In this document: positions 1-5,313 of the stretch, in pieces
Layout of the letters: every line of letters starts with the position of its first letter
How positions within the stretch are numbered: position 1 is the first letter of the stretch
Assembly (NCBI GenBank): GCA_903970565.1
Contig: CAJCJE010000472.1
Location: forward strand, 1-5,517
Reading direction: 5' to 3'
DNA length: 5,517 nt
Origin: Candidatus Melainabacteria bacterium
Lineage (GTDB): Bacteria > Actinomycetota > Actinomycetes > Mycobacteriales > Pseudonocardiaceae
The notes under the pieces: model-generated
Database searches by the model: none
The model's input: the letters and a program-made list of their open reading frames with translations, nothing else
Told to the model about the DNA's origin: nothing
Position numbers and translations under genes: made by a program

Positions 1-594
1 CATTCCACCGGTGGCCTGATCACCTCGCTGTGGGCACACGCCCGGCGGGCCGACGGGATCATCGACGGGTTGGTGCTCAACAGTCCCTGGCTCGATCTGG
101 CCGAACCGTGGCCGACCAGGGTGCTGGGCAGTCCGGTGATCGAGTTGGTCGGCAGGCTGAAACCGACCTTCGTGCTGCGCCCGGCCCTGGGCACCGCGTA
201 CGGCGAGGGGCTGCACCGGGACTACCACGGCGAATGGGACTACCGGTTCGAGTGGAAGCCGCTCAACGCGGTCGCGGTGCGCGCGGGCTGGCTGGCCGCG
301 GTCCGGCGCGGGCACCGCGAGGTGCATCGTGGCCTGGCGATCACCGCGCCGGTGCTGGTCATGCACTCGACCCGCAGCCTGCTGCACCAGACGGTCTGGA
401 CCGAGGCCGGTATGCGCGCGGACACCGTGCTGGACGTCGACCAGATTCACCGCTGGGCGGCGAAACTCGGCCCGAAGCGCGACATCGCCGTGATCGAGGA
501 CGGGATGCACGACCTGTTCCTGTCGGCCGAACCGGTGCGGGCCCGTGCCTTCGCCGAGGTGACCGCCTGGCTGGACGAACACCTGCCCGCCTGA
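1..594 (+). CDS. Alpha/beta hydrolase (serine aminopeptidase S33 / Hydrolase_4 type), 5'-truncated
   Basis: This is the C-terminal 197 residues of an alpha/beta-hydrolase-fold enzyme; the start lies left of the window. The first in-frame residues are HSTGG, the nucleophile elbow (G-H-S-T-G-G, its first Gly cut off), so Ser2 of the fragment is the likely nucleophile. The other triad members are probably the Asp of ADTVLDV (about residue 141) and the His of EDGMHDLF (about residue 170), in the usual order and spacing. The segment LVLNSPWLDL after the elbow and the closing VTAWLDEHLPA helix fit Hydrolase_4/S33 lysophospholipase-like proteins. No signal peptide can be judged. The substrate is unknown; a lipid ester or small ester is typical of the family. 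The TTG/ATG-type internal starts are not real starts, because the frame is open to base 1 and the catalytic Ser lies upstream of them. Family assignment is firm, specificity is not. Confidence 0.88.
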   Translation, partial: HSTGGLITSLWAHARRADGIIDGLVLNSPWLDLAEPWPTRVLGSPVIELVGRLKPTFVLRPALGTAYGEGLHRDYHGEWDYRFEWKPLNAVAVRAGWLAAVRRGHREVHRGLAITAPVLVMHSTRSLLHQTVWTEAGMRADTVLDVDQIHRWAAKLGPKRDIAVIEDGMHDLFLSAEPVRARAFAEVTAWLDEHLPA

Positions 595-689
595 CCGGCA
601 GCACGCGGCCGAACACCCGACCAGCGGCACTCGGCGGCCGACCAGCGACCGACCTGGCGATCAGCTGCCGGCCCGGTCGCGCGGCCGGA

Positions 690-695
690 TATCGT
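690..695 (+). promoter_or_regulatory. Putative -10 box of a leaderless promoter (TATCGT)
   Basis: TATCGT matches the actinobacterial TAnnnT -10 consensus and ends 6 nt before the GTG start of the next gene, so transcription would begin at or within a base of the start codon. No convincing Shine-Dalgarno precedes that GTG, and no clear -35 hexamer is visible, which is common for mycobacterial and nocardial promoters. The reading as a leaderless mRNA is inference from spacing. Confidence 0.5.
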
Positions 696-701
696 GAGGC
701 C

Positions 702-1631
702 GTGTCCACCAAACCCGTCGTACTCGCCGAGCCGGTCTGGCAGGCGAGGCGCGCCGCGCACGAGGCGCGGGTTCGACGCTGGACCGACCCGCACCACGAG
801 CGCCGGGCGCGCGGCGAGAAGCACCCGGTGCTGGACTTCCTGTTCACCTACTACTCGCAGCGGCCCGCCCGGCTGGCCCGCTGGACCCCTGGCCTCGGCG
901 TCGTGCTGGCCGGACCGGGCGCGCGGTCCTTCCTGGACCGGACCGGTTTCGTCGAGGTGGCCGACGGGGTCACCCTCGATCCGGGCACGGTGTCGGCGAA
1001 CAGGCTGGACGCCGCGGAGTTCATCGGCACCCTGCTGGCCGCGACCGCCCGGCGGGCACCCCAGCTGGGCTGTTTCGGTCTGCACGAATGGGCGATGGTC
1101 TACCGCGCCGGCCAGGAACAGCTGCGACACGGCGACTGGCCACTGCGGCTGGGGCCCGGCGGCACCGACGCGGTGGTGGAGAGCCTGACCGTGCGCTGCG
1201 GACATTTCGACGCCTTCCGGTTCTTCACCCCGGCCGCCGTCGGCCGCAACACGCTGACTCCGACCCGCCGCAGCCAGTCCGAGTTCGAACAGCCGGGCTG
1301 TCTGCATACGAATATGGATTTGTTCAAATGGTCTTATAAGCTCGACCCCTTCGTGCCGGCCGAGCTGGCCGCGGACTGTTTCGCGCTGGCCCTGCGCATC
1401 CGTGAGCTGGACATGCGGGCGAGCCCGTACGACCTGAGCGCCCTCGGCTACCGGCCGGTCCCCATCGAAACCGCGCAGGGGCGCGCCGACTATGCCCGTC
1501 AGCAGGCCGAGTTCGCGCGGGACGCGGCGCCGCTGCGCGCCGGACTGTCCGCGATCTGCGCCGACCTGCGGGCGCGGCGCGTCACTCCGATGGTCGAGGC
1601 GAAGGCCAGCCAGCCGGTCGGAGACTACTAA
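702..1631 (+). CDS. Conserved actinobacterial protein, '3-methyladenine DNA glycosylase'-named family
   Basis: A 309-aa soluble protein. It resembles a conserved actinobacterial family that I recall being auto-named 3-methyladenine DNA glycosylase. I see no helix-hairpin-helix or classical AAG motif, so that function is unproven. Conserved-looking blocks are HPVLDFLFTYYSQRP (41-55), CFGLHEWAMVYR (124-135), CGHFDAFRFFT (167-176), EQPGCLHTNMDLFKW (196-210) and RELDMRASPYDL (234-245). They are rich in Cys, His, Trp and Asp, which would fit a catalytic or metal site; that is inference. The GTG start was chosen because a -10 box sits 6 nt upstream and the protein sense begins there; the frame is open further upstream only as a shadow of the hydrolase gene. 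There is no signal peptide or membrane segment. Codons 200-213 are unusually A/T-rich (see findings). The gene is separated from its neighbours by 107 and 142 bp, so it is probably monocistronic. Confidence 0.8.
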   Translation: MSTKPVVLAEPVWQARRAAHEARVRRWTDPHHERRARGEKHPVLDFLFTYYSQRPARLARWTPGLGVVLAGPGARSFLDRTGFVEVADGVTLDPGTVSANRLDAAEFIGTLLAATARRAPQLGCFGLHEWAMVYRAGQEQLRHGDWPLRLGPGGTDAVVESLTVRCGHFDAFRFFTPAAVGRNTLTPTRRSQSEFEQPGCLHTNMDLFKWSYKLDPFVPAELAADCFALALRIRELDMRASPYDLSALGYRPVPIETAQGRADYARQQAEFARDAAPLRAGLSAICADLRARRVTPMVEAKASQPVGDY

Positions 1632-1643
1632 CAGCAATTTATG

Positions 1644-1670
1644 TTGTGGCCAGCACTCACCTGTTAGCGT
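1644..1670 (+). promoter_or_regulatory. Candidate promoter of the substrate-binding protein gene
   Basis: The intergenic region is A/T-rich by local standards. It holds TGTTAGCGT (1662-1670), which fits an extended -10 (TGnTAnnnT), and a weak TTGTGG -35-like hexamer at 1644-1649 with a short 15-bp spacer. A small dyad, TCAC-N8-GTGA (1657-1672), overlaps the -10. Start of transcription near 1677 would leave a leader of about 97 nt before the ATG. This is inference from motif fit only. Confidence 0.45.
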
Positions 1671-1773
1671 GACGCCTCGTAAGTAATCAACTCTGCGTGT
1701 CATACCGGTCCCGGCCGGGCGACATGCCGGAACCTGGCTGGGAAGCCCGGTCGGGTTGTGAAAGGGACGTCGG

Positions 1774-3015
1774 ATGTCGCGACACCGGTCGGACAAATGG
1801 ACGTTGCGTCGCCAGGCCGCCGCTCCGCTCGGCCGCCGTCGCATCGCGCGCTGGCCGCTTGCCGTACTCAGCCTGGTCATCGTGATCGTTCTCGGCACCG
1901 TCGCCTGGATGTGGGTGGGTGGCGTGCTCACCCAACGCGCCGAGGCGCAGGCGCATTCCTGCGGGGCCGGTCCGCTGACCGTGCAGGTGGCCGCCGCCCC
2001 GTCGATCGCCATCGCCACCAGGAACGCGGCGCAGGCCTACAACGCCCAGCAGCAGGTCGTGGCCGAGCACTGCATCGTGGTCGACGTCAGCTCGGTCGAT
2101 CCGGGCACCGCCCTCGCCGGACTGACCGGCACCTGGGACGTCAGCACGCTCGGGCCGAAGCCGCAGGCCTGGATCGCCGATTCCGCACTGTGGACCAACC
2201 AGCTCACCAGCCGCGACGGCGGCATGATCGCCGACGAACCGGAGTCGGTGGCCAGCAGCCCGATCGTGCTGGCGATGCCGCCGGACGCGGCCAGAGCGGT
2301 CATCGGGGCCAACTCGCTGACCTGGTCGGGAGTGCCCGATCTGCTCGCCGCGAGCAACGGCTGGGCGGCCCTCGGCGAACCGAACTGGGGCGCGTTCACC
2401 GTCGACCTGCCCGATCCGGCCACCAACCCGGCCAGCCAGCTCGCCCTCGAAGCGATGGTCGACCCGGTCACCGCGACCGGCGCGACGCCGTTGACCGCTG
2501 GCCTGCTCAGCTCGGCGCCGGTGTCCCAGGCACTGTCCACAGTGGCCACCAGGCAGCCGAGCACGCTGCCCTCCAACACCCTGACCGCGCTGCTGGCGCT
2601 GGCCAGGACCAGCGGAGTGCAGACGGCGCCCTATTCGGCCGTGCCGGTGCCGGAGGTCGCGCTCTACGAGCGCAACGTCGGCATGGACGGCGAGCCGAAG
2701 CCCGCCAACGTCCTGGACGAGGTCCGGTTGGCCGGCCCCGGACCGTCGATGGACTTCCCCTATGTGCCGCTGGCCGGTGACTGGGTGAGCAGCACGCAGG
2801 GCGAGGCCGCGCAGTTGTTCCGGGCCTTCCTGCGCAGTCCTGGCGAACAGGCCGCCCTGGCCGACGCCGGGCTGCGGACCAGCGGCCTCGACCATCCGGC
2901 GCCCTCCCCCGGCATGGACTGGGGCAGCGTCAGTACGGTGGCCCTGCCGACCGACCCGGCCACCACCCAACGCCTCGTCACCGCCTGGAGCGGAGCGGTA
3001 CCGGGCGGACAGTAA
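1774..3015 (+). CDS. Membrane-anchored extracytoplasmic substrate-binding-domain protein (SBP_bac_11-like)
   Basis: A 413-aa protein with a basic cytoplasmic N-terminus (KWTLRRQ...GRRRIAR), one transmembrane helix (about 27-50) and a large outside domain. The outside part resembles bacterial extracellular solute-binding domains: a beta-strand opening (LTVQVAAAPSIA), an alternating alpha/beta pattern, and the PKPQAWIADSALWTNQL and ESVASSPIVLAMP blocks typical of SBP_bac_11-type proteins. Cys63 and Cys100 could form a disulfide. I see no lipobox, so anchoring is by the helix. The ATG is preceded by AAAGGGA at 1761-1767 with 6-nt spacing, which fixes the start. Related mycobacterial proteins (as I recall, Rv1836c, which lies near gcvB in M. 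tuberculosis) continue into a von Willebrand factor A domain; here the protein ends just after the final helix (TAWSGAVPGGQ) with no MIDAS motif. The ligand is unknown and no transporter genes adjoin. Confidence 0.78.
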   Translation: MSRHRSDKWTLRRQAAAPLGRRRIARWPLAVLSLVIVIVLGTVAWMWVGGVLTQRAEAQAHSCGAGPLTVQVAAAPSIAIATRNAAQAYNAQQQVVAEHCIVVDVSSVDPGTALAGLTGTWDVSTLGPKPQAWIADSALWTNQLTSRDGGMIADEPESVASSPIVLAMPPDAARAVIGANSLTWSGVPDLLAASNGWAALGEPNWGAFTVDLPDPATNPASQLALEAMVDPVTATGATPLTAGLLSSAPVSQALSTVATRQPSTLPSNTLTALLALARTSGVQTAPYSAVPVPEVALYERNVGMDGEPKPANVLDEVRLAGPGPSMDFPYVPLAGDWVSSTQGEAAQLFRAFLRSPGEQAALADAGLRTSGLDHPAPSPGMDWGSVSTVALPTDPATTQRLVTAWSGAVPGGQ

Positions 3016-3044
3016 TACCGGCGGCCGTAGTTCCGGGAGTAGTA

Positions 3045-3066
3045 CCGGCCGGCGTGGTCCGGCCGG
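3045..3066 (+). terminator. GC-rich hairpin after the substrate-binding protein gene
   Basis: CCGGCCGG, a 6-nt CGTGGT loop, then CCGGCCGG form a perfect 8-bp stem 30 nt past the stop codon. No T-tract follows, so this is at best an actinobacterial-type hairpin terminator. Because CCGGCCGG is self-complementary, it could instead be a simple sequence coincidence in GC-rich DNA. Confidence 0.4.
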
Positions 3067-3103
3067 CGACGATCACCAGGGCGTCCGATCATGAGAGGCC
3101 GCA

Positions 3104-3151
3104 ACAGTCACCAGCTCTGACAGTCACAGGGCCTGACAGTCACGAGGACCG
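3104..3151 (+). repeat. Three tandem 16-bp repeats abutting the DUF985 start codon
   Basis: ACAGTCAC occurs at 3104, 3120 and 3136, exactly 16 bp apart; each copy is followed by 8 less conserved bases, two of them ending CTG. The last unit ends one base before the ATG at 3152 and contains the GAGGA ribosome binding site. Copies 2 and 3 are each preceded by CTG, giving the short palindrome TGACAGTCA (3118-3126 and 3134-3142). An in-frame TGA at 3134-3136 shows the array is not coding. An operator or iterated regulator site is plausible but unproven. Confidence 0.75.
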
Positions 3152-3640
3152 ATGGACGAACCGAGGATTCCCGACTGGGCCGCCGATCTCGGCCTCATCG
3201 CCCACCCGGAGGGCGGCTTCTACGCCGAGACCTGGCGCACCGAGCAGACCGTGCCGGGCAGCGCGCTGCCGGCCTCCTACGGCGGCGACCGGGCCGGTGC
3301 GACCGGGATCTACTTCCTGCTCGCGGCCGGTCAGCACTCCGCCTGGCACGTGGTCCGTTCGGACGAGCTGTGGCTGTGGCACCGGGGCGCTCCCGTCGTA
3401 CTGCGGCTGGGCGGCAGCGGGGCCGAACCCGGCGCGATCACCGAGATCCGGCTCGGCCCGGACATCGCGGCCGGGCAACGACCGCAGGTGCGGGTTCCCG
3501 GCGGGGTCTGGCAGGCCACCCGGCCGGTGCAGGACGCGGTTCTGGTCAGCTGCGTGGTCTCCCCCGGTTTCGACTACGCGGACTTCCGACTGGAACCGGA
3601 TGCGGGCGGCGGCAGCCGGCCGGAGCCCGATCGTTCCTGA
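3152..3640 (+). CDS. DUF985 / cupin_5 family protein
   Basis: A 162-aa cytoplasmic protein of the DUF985 (Cupin_5) family. Family signatures appear in order: HPEGGFYAETWR (18-29), SAWHVVRSDELWLWHRG (63-79), VPGGVWQA (115-122) and SCVVSPGFDYADF (133-145). These fold as a single beta-barrel cupin. His66, Glu72 and His77 lie where a cupin metal or ligand site would be expected, though this family's reaction is not settled. The first 145 residues carry the domain; the last 17 (GGGSRPEPDRS tail) are low-complexity. The ATG is fixed by an in-frame TGA 15 nt upstream and by GAGGA at 3144-3148, an unusually close 3 nt from the ATG. Upstream lies a 16-bp triple repeat, suggesting individual regulation. 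Neighbours offer no functional clue. Confidence 0.9.
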   Translation: MDEPRIPDWAADLGLIAHPEGGFYAETWRTEQTVPGSALPASYGGDRAGATGIYFLLAAGQHSAWHVVRSDELWLWHRGAPVVLRLGGSGAEPGAITEIRLGPDIAAGQRPQVRVPGGVWQATRPVQDAVLVSCVVSPGFDYADFRLEPDAGGGSRPEPDRS

Positions 3641-3657
3641 TCGGTCGGTGCCCGATC
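3627..3657 (+). terminator. Alternative hairpins over the DUF985 stop codon
   Basis: CCGATC (3627-3632) can pair with GATCGG (3639-3644) across a 6-nt loop, and the same GATCGG can pair instead with a second CCGATC (3652-3657) across 7 nt. The TGA stop lies in the first hairpin. There is no T-tract. It may end transcription before the promoter that follows at 3662, but stems of only 6 bp leave this uncertain. Confidence 0.35.
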
Positions 3658-3661
3658 GATC

Positions 3662-3688
3662 TTGACCAGTGCAGGCACGCACTACAGT
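3662..3688 (+). promoter_or_regulatory. Candidate leaderless promoter, TTGACC / TACAGT
   Basis: TTGACC (3662-3667) is a near-consensus -35 and TACAGT (3683-3688) fits the TAnnnT -10; the 15-bp spacer is short. The GTG at 3696 starts exactly 7 nt after the -10, so it would be the first codon of a leaderless transcript. This argues against the alternative in-frame GTG at 3669, which would sit upstream of the -10 box inside the promoter. Confidence 0.6.
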
Positions 3689-3695
3689 TCGGCGC

Positions 3696-4343
3696 GTGGC
3701 GAATCTGGGAACAATCTCCAACCTGGCGACCGGCGGTGGCACCCTGGTGCTCGCGGTGGCCACCTTCGCATCGATCCGGTCGGCCAACCGCTCGGCGCGG
3801 GTTGCCGAGCGCGCGCTGATGCAGAACCTGAAACCGGTCGTCGTACCGTCCCGGAGGGACGATCCGGAGGAAAAGCTGATGTGGTCGGACCGCTACTGGG
3901 CGAAGCTGCCCGGTGGTCAGGCGATAGCCCGCGTGATCGGGGACACCGTCTATCTCGCGGTGTCGCTGCGCAACGTCGGTTCCGGCATCGCCATTCTACA
4001 GAGCTATCGCCTCGTGGCGCCGTTCCAGATGGCGCCGCCGGTACACGAGCCGGTGGAGACGTTCCGGGAGCAGAGCCGCGATCTCTACATTCCGGCCGGC
4101 GACGTCAGCTACTGGCAGGCCGCGCTGCGCGACAAGGAGGACGAGTACTACCAACCCGTCCGGGACGCCATCGAGGCGCGGGAGCCGTTCAGCGTCCAAC
4201 TGCTCTACTGCGACCACGAGGGTGGTCAACGCACCGTCAGCTGGTTGAGTCTGGTACCCGCGCCGACGACCGACGACGAGGATCGGTGGCTCGGCTCGGT
4301 GGCCCGGCACTGGAACCTGGACCGAGACGATCCCCGGCACTGA
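3696..4343 (+). CDS. Conserved actinobacterial hypothetical protein with N-terminal hydrophobic segment
   Basis: A 215-aa protein of a conserved but functionally unnamed actinobacterial family, as far as I can recognise. Residues 7-27 (around TGGGTLVLAVATFASI) form a short hydrophobic stretch, followed by a basic, Arg/Ala-rich helix (RSANRSARVAERAL), consistent with one N-terminal membrane helix and a soluble domain. Conserved-looking blocks are KPVVVPSRRDDP (46-57), VYLAVSLRNVGSGIA (85-99, beta-strand-like), RDLYIPAGDVSYWQ (128-141), LLYCDHEGGQRTVS (169-182) and the terminal SVARHWNLDRDDPR (201-214). No catalytic motif is recognised. GTG 3696 is preferred over in-frame GTG 3669 because of the promoter placement and the absence of a Shine-Dalgarno. 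It converges on the downstream minus-strand gene with only 15 bp between stops. Confidence 0.75.
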   Translation: MANLGTISNLATGGGTLVLAVATFASIRSANRSARVAERALMQNLKPVVVPSRRDDPEEKLMWSDRYWAKLPGGQAIARVIGDTVYLAVSLRNVGSGIAILQSYRLVAPFQMAPPVHEPVETFREQSRDLYIPAGDVSYWQAALRDKEDEYYQPVRDAIEAREPFSVQLLYCDHEGGQRTVSWLSLVPAPTTDDEDRWLGSVARHWNLDRDDPRH

Positions 4344-4362
4344 GCCGGATCGGCCGGTTCAG
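4340..4362. terminator. Shared hairpin between two convergent genes
   Basis: CTGAGCCGG (4340-4348), a 5-nt loop and CCGGTTCAG (4354-4362) form a 9-bp stem. On plus-strand RNA all pairs form with one G-U; on minus-strand RNA the same position is an A-C mismatch. The two stop codons (TGA 4341-4343 on plus, TGA 4359-4361 on minus) lie in opposite arms and pair with each other. No T-tract follows. A bidirectional terminator is the simplest reading. Confidence 0.55.
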
Positions 4363-5261
4363 CGGTTGAGCATGAGCACGACCAGAACCATCACGATCAC
4401 CACGGCGACCAGGATCGGCACCACGTAGGCCCCGAGGTCGGCGAACGGGTTGGCCGGCCCCGACGACCTCCCGGCGGCCGAGGACCTGCCCGCGGCCGAA
4501 GTCCTCGCGCGATCAGACGGAGTCGCTCGATCAGACGACGTTGCACGATCAGACGGTGTCGCACGATCAGACGGTGTCGTGCGGGGGCGCGGTGTTCGCG
4601 CCGGCGGCAGGTCGGTGGCCGAGTCCGTCGCCCGTTCAGTCGCCCGTTCGGTTGCCTTGGCCTTGCGGGAGAACAGCGGGATGAACGACGCGCCCTCGGT
4701 GTCCTGCTCCGGCCGGCCCTTGCCCCGACCGCGTCGAGGGCGCCGCCGGCCACGATCCTCGTGCCAGTCCTCGTCGCGGTCGTCGAAATCGTCGTCCCGG
4801 TCGGTGTCGCGGTCGGAGTCCCGATCGAAATCCCGGCCCGGACCCCGGTCCCTGTCCCGGTTCCGGATGCGGTCGGGATCGAAGTCCTGGTCGAATCCGA
4901 GATGGAACTCGGTGTCGAAGTCGGCGCCGCTGCGATAGTCGTTCTCGAACTGCTCGAACAGCTGGTCCTCGTCGCCGCTGAGGAAGTCGTTGGTGAAATA
5001 GCGACTCTGCATCGGCCGGGAGTTCCGGTTGACCGGGGTCGCCCCGGTCCTGGTGTCCTCGTCGGCGGGGTTGCCGCCTCGCCGGCCGGCACCGAATCCC
5101 TGGTCGTCCGGCCGGCCATCACCCGGCCGGCCATCACCCGGCCAGCCATCACCCGGCCAGCCATCACCCGGCTGACTGTTGCCAGGCCGATCACTGTGCC
5201 GATCACGTTGTCGATCACGATCGTCCGGACCACCGCCGGAGGACCGGCTGCCGTCCTGCAT
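4359..5261 (-). CDS. Repeat-rich, intrinsically disordered, tail-anchored membrane protein (unknown function)
   Basis: A 300-aa protein I cannot assign to a family. In order: a Gly/Pro/Asp-rich N-terminus with four PGDG[WR] pentapeptides (31-51); an acidic, aromatic block that looks the most ordered part, from MQSRYFTNDFLSGDEDQLFEQ (84 on) to about 130; an RD/DR-repeat zone (about 131-168); a basic patch RRRPRRGRGKGR (173-184); TEGASFIPLFSRKAKA; ATER/ATDS repeats (203-217); four SDRAT-type hexapeptide repeats (230-252); two AAGRSS repeats; and a single C-terminal transmembrane helix (about 279-298) ending NR. With no signal peptide, the bulk should stay in the cytoplasm, anchored by its tail. 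The frame is chosen over overlapping open frames by high GC3 in the acidic block and by the coherent tail anchor. The start is ATG 5261 with GAGGAG 8 nt upstream; an in-frame GTG at 5270 has no room for a ribosome binding site. It lies downstream of gcvP on the same strand. Confidence 0.75.
   Translation of the reverse strand: MQDGSRSSGGGPDDRDRQRDRHSDRPGNSQPGDGWPGDGWPGDGRPGDGRPDDQGFGAGRRGGNPADEDTRTGATPVNRNSRPMQSRYFTNDFLSGDEDQLFEQFENDYRSGADFDTEFHLGFDQDFDPDRIRNRDRDRGPGRDFDRDSDRDTDRDDDFDDRDEDWHEDRGRRRPRRGRGKGRPEQDTEGASFIPLFSRKAKATERATERATDSATDLPPARTPRPRTTPSDRATPSDRATSSDRATPSDRARTSAAGRSSAAGRSSGPANPFADLGAYVVPILVAVVIVMVLVVLMLNR
4510..4581 (-). repeat. 18-bp in-frame tandem repeat, four copies (SDRAT-type hexapeptides)
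   Basis: Four consecutive 18-bp units start at 4510, 4528, 4546 and 4564, each beginning CGATCAGACG on the plus strand. They encode S-D-R-A-[TR]-[PST]-type hexapeptides in the tail-anchored protein. The last two units differ only at the end, which suggests recent duplication. Because the unit is a multiple of three, copy-number change would preserve the frame. Confidence 0.85.
5108..5172 (-). repeat. 15-bp in-frame tandem repeat, four copies plus a partial
   Basis: Units at 5108, 5123, 5138 and 5153 read CCGGCCGGCCATCAC (first two identical) or with A in place of the second central G (last two identical), followed by a partial CCGGC at 5168-5172. They encode GDG[W/R]P pentapeptides on the minus strand. 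Pairwise identity of neighbouring units indicates recent slippage or unequal exchange. Confidence 0.9.
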
Positions 5262-5280
5262 GGTGTTCACTCCTCAGGAG
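5262..5280 (-). promoter_or_regulatory. Ribosome binding site of the tail-anchored gene, inside a small dyad
   Basis: On the minus strand GAGGAG (5275-5270) stands 8 nt before ATG 5261 and settles the start. The site lies in the palindrome CTCCTGAGGAG (5280-5270), so CUCC can pair with GGAG across UGA, a 4-bp stem that would cover the ribosome binding site. It is weak alone, and its role is inference. Confidence 0.6.
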
Positions 5281-5295
5281 CTGGGGTGCACGGTC

Positions 5296-5313
5296 CCGCG
5301 AGGACGCTCGCGG
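5296..5313 (-). other. Perfect 7-bp hairpin in the leader of the tail-anchored gene
   Basis: CCGCGAG and CTCGCGG form a perfect stem around a 4-nt loop. It abuts the long inverted repeat at 5314 with no base between, and lies 15 nt before the dyad over the ribosome binding site on the minus strand. It could be part of a structured leader RNA or a terminator element after gcvP; no T-tract is seen. Confidence 0.6.

Noticed and set aside
30..701. Long open frame in front of the 309-aa gene, giving a 533-aa reading
   Set aside because: Its first 224 residues are an Arg/Ala/Gly-rich out-of-frame reading of the hydrolase gene, which has a proper catalytic triad in its own frame.
447..2018. 523-aa minus-strand open frame
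   Set aside because: Antisense shadow of high-GC coding sequence; no family features, and it spans two well-supported genes and an intergenic promoter.
1687..2970. 427-aa minus-strand open frame opposite the substrate-binding protein
   Set aside because: Low-complexity Gly/Arg-rich shadow; the plus strand has a signal anchor, a domain match and a ribosome binding site.
3104..3151. 16-bp repeats considered as replication iterons
   Set aside because: Only three copies, no initiator gene or AT-rich melting region nearby, and chromosomal housekeeping context.
5108..5172. Tandem repeats considered as a CRISPR array
   Set aside because: Units are contiguous, with no spacers, and in frame with a coding region.
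4397..5233. 278-aa alternative minus-strand frame with VMAGR repeats
   Set aside because: Frame-shifted reading of the same repeats; it lacks the tail anchor and the good ribosome binding site, and has poorer codon usage in the acidic block.
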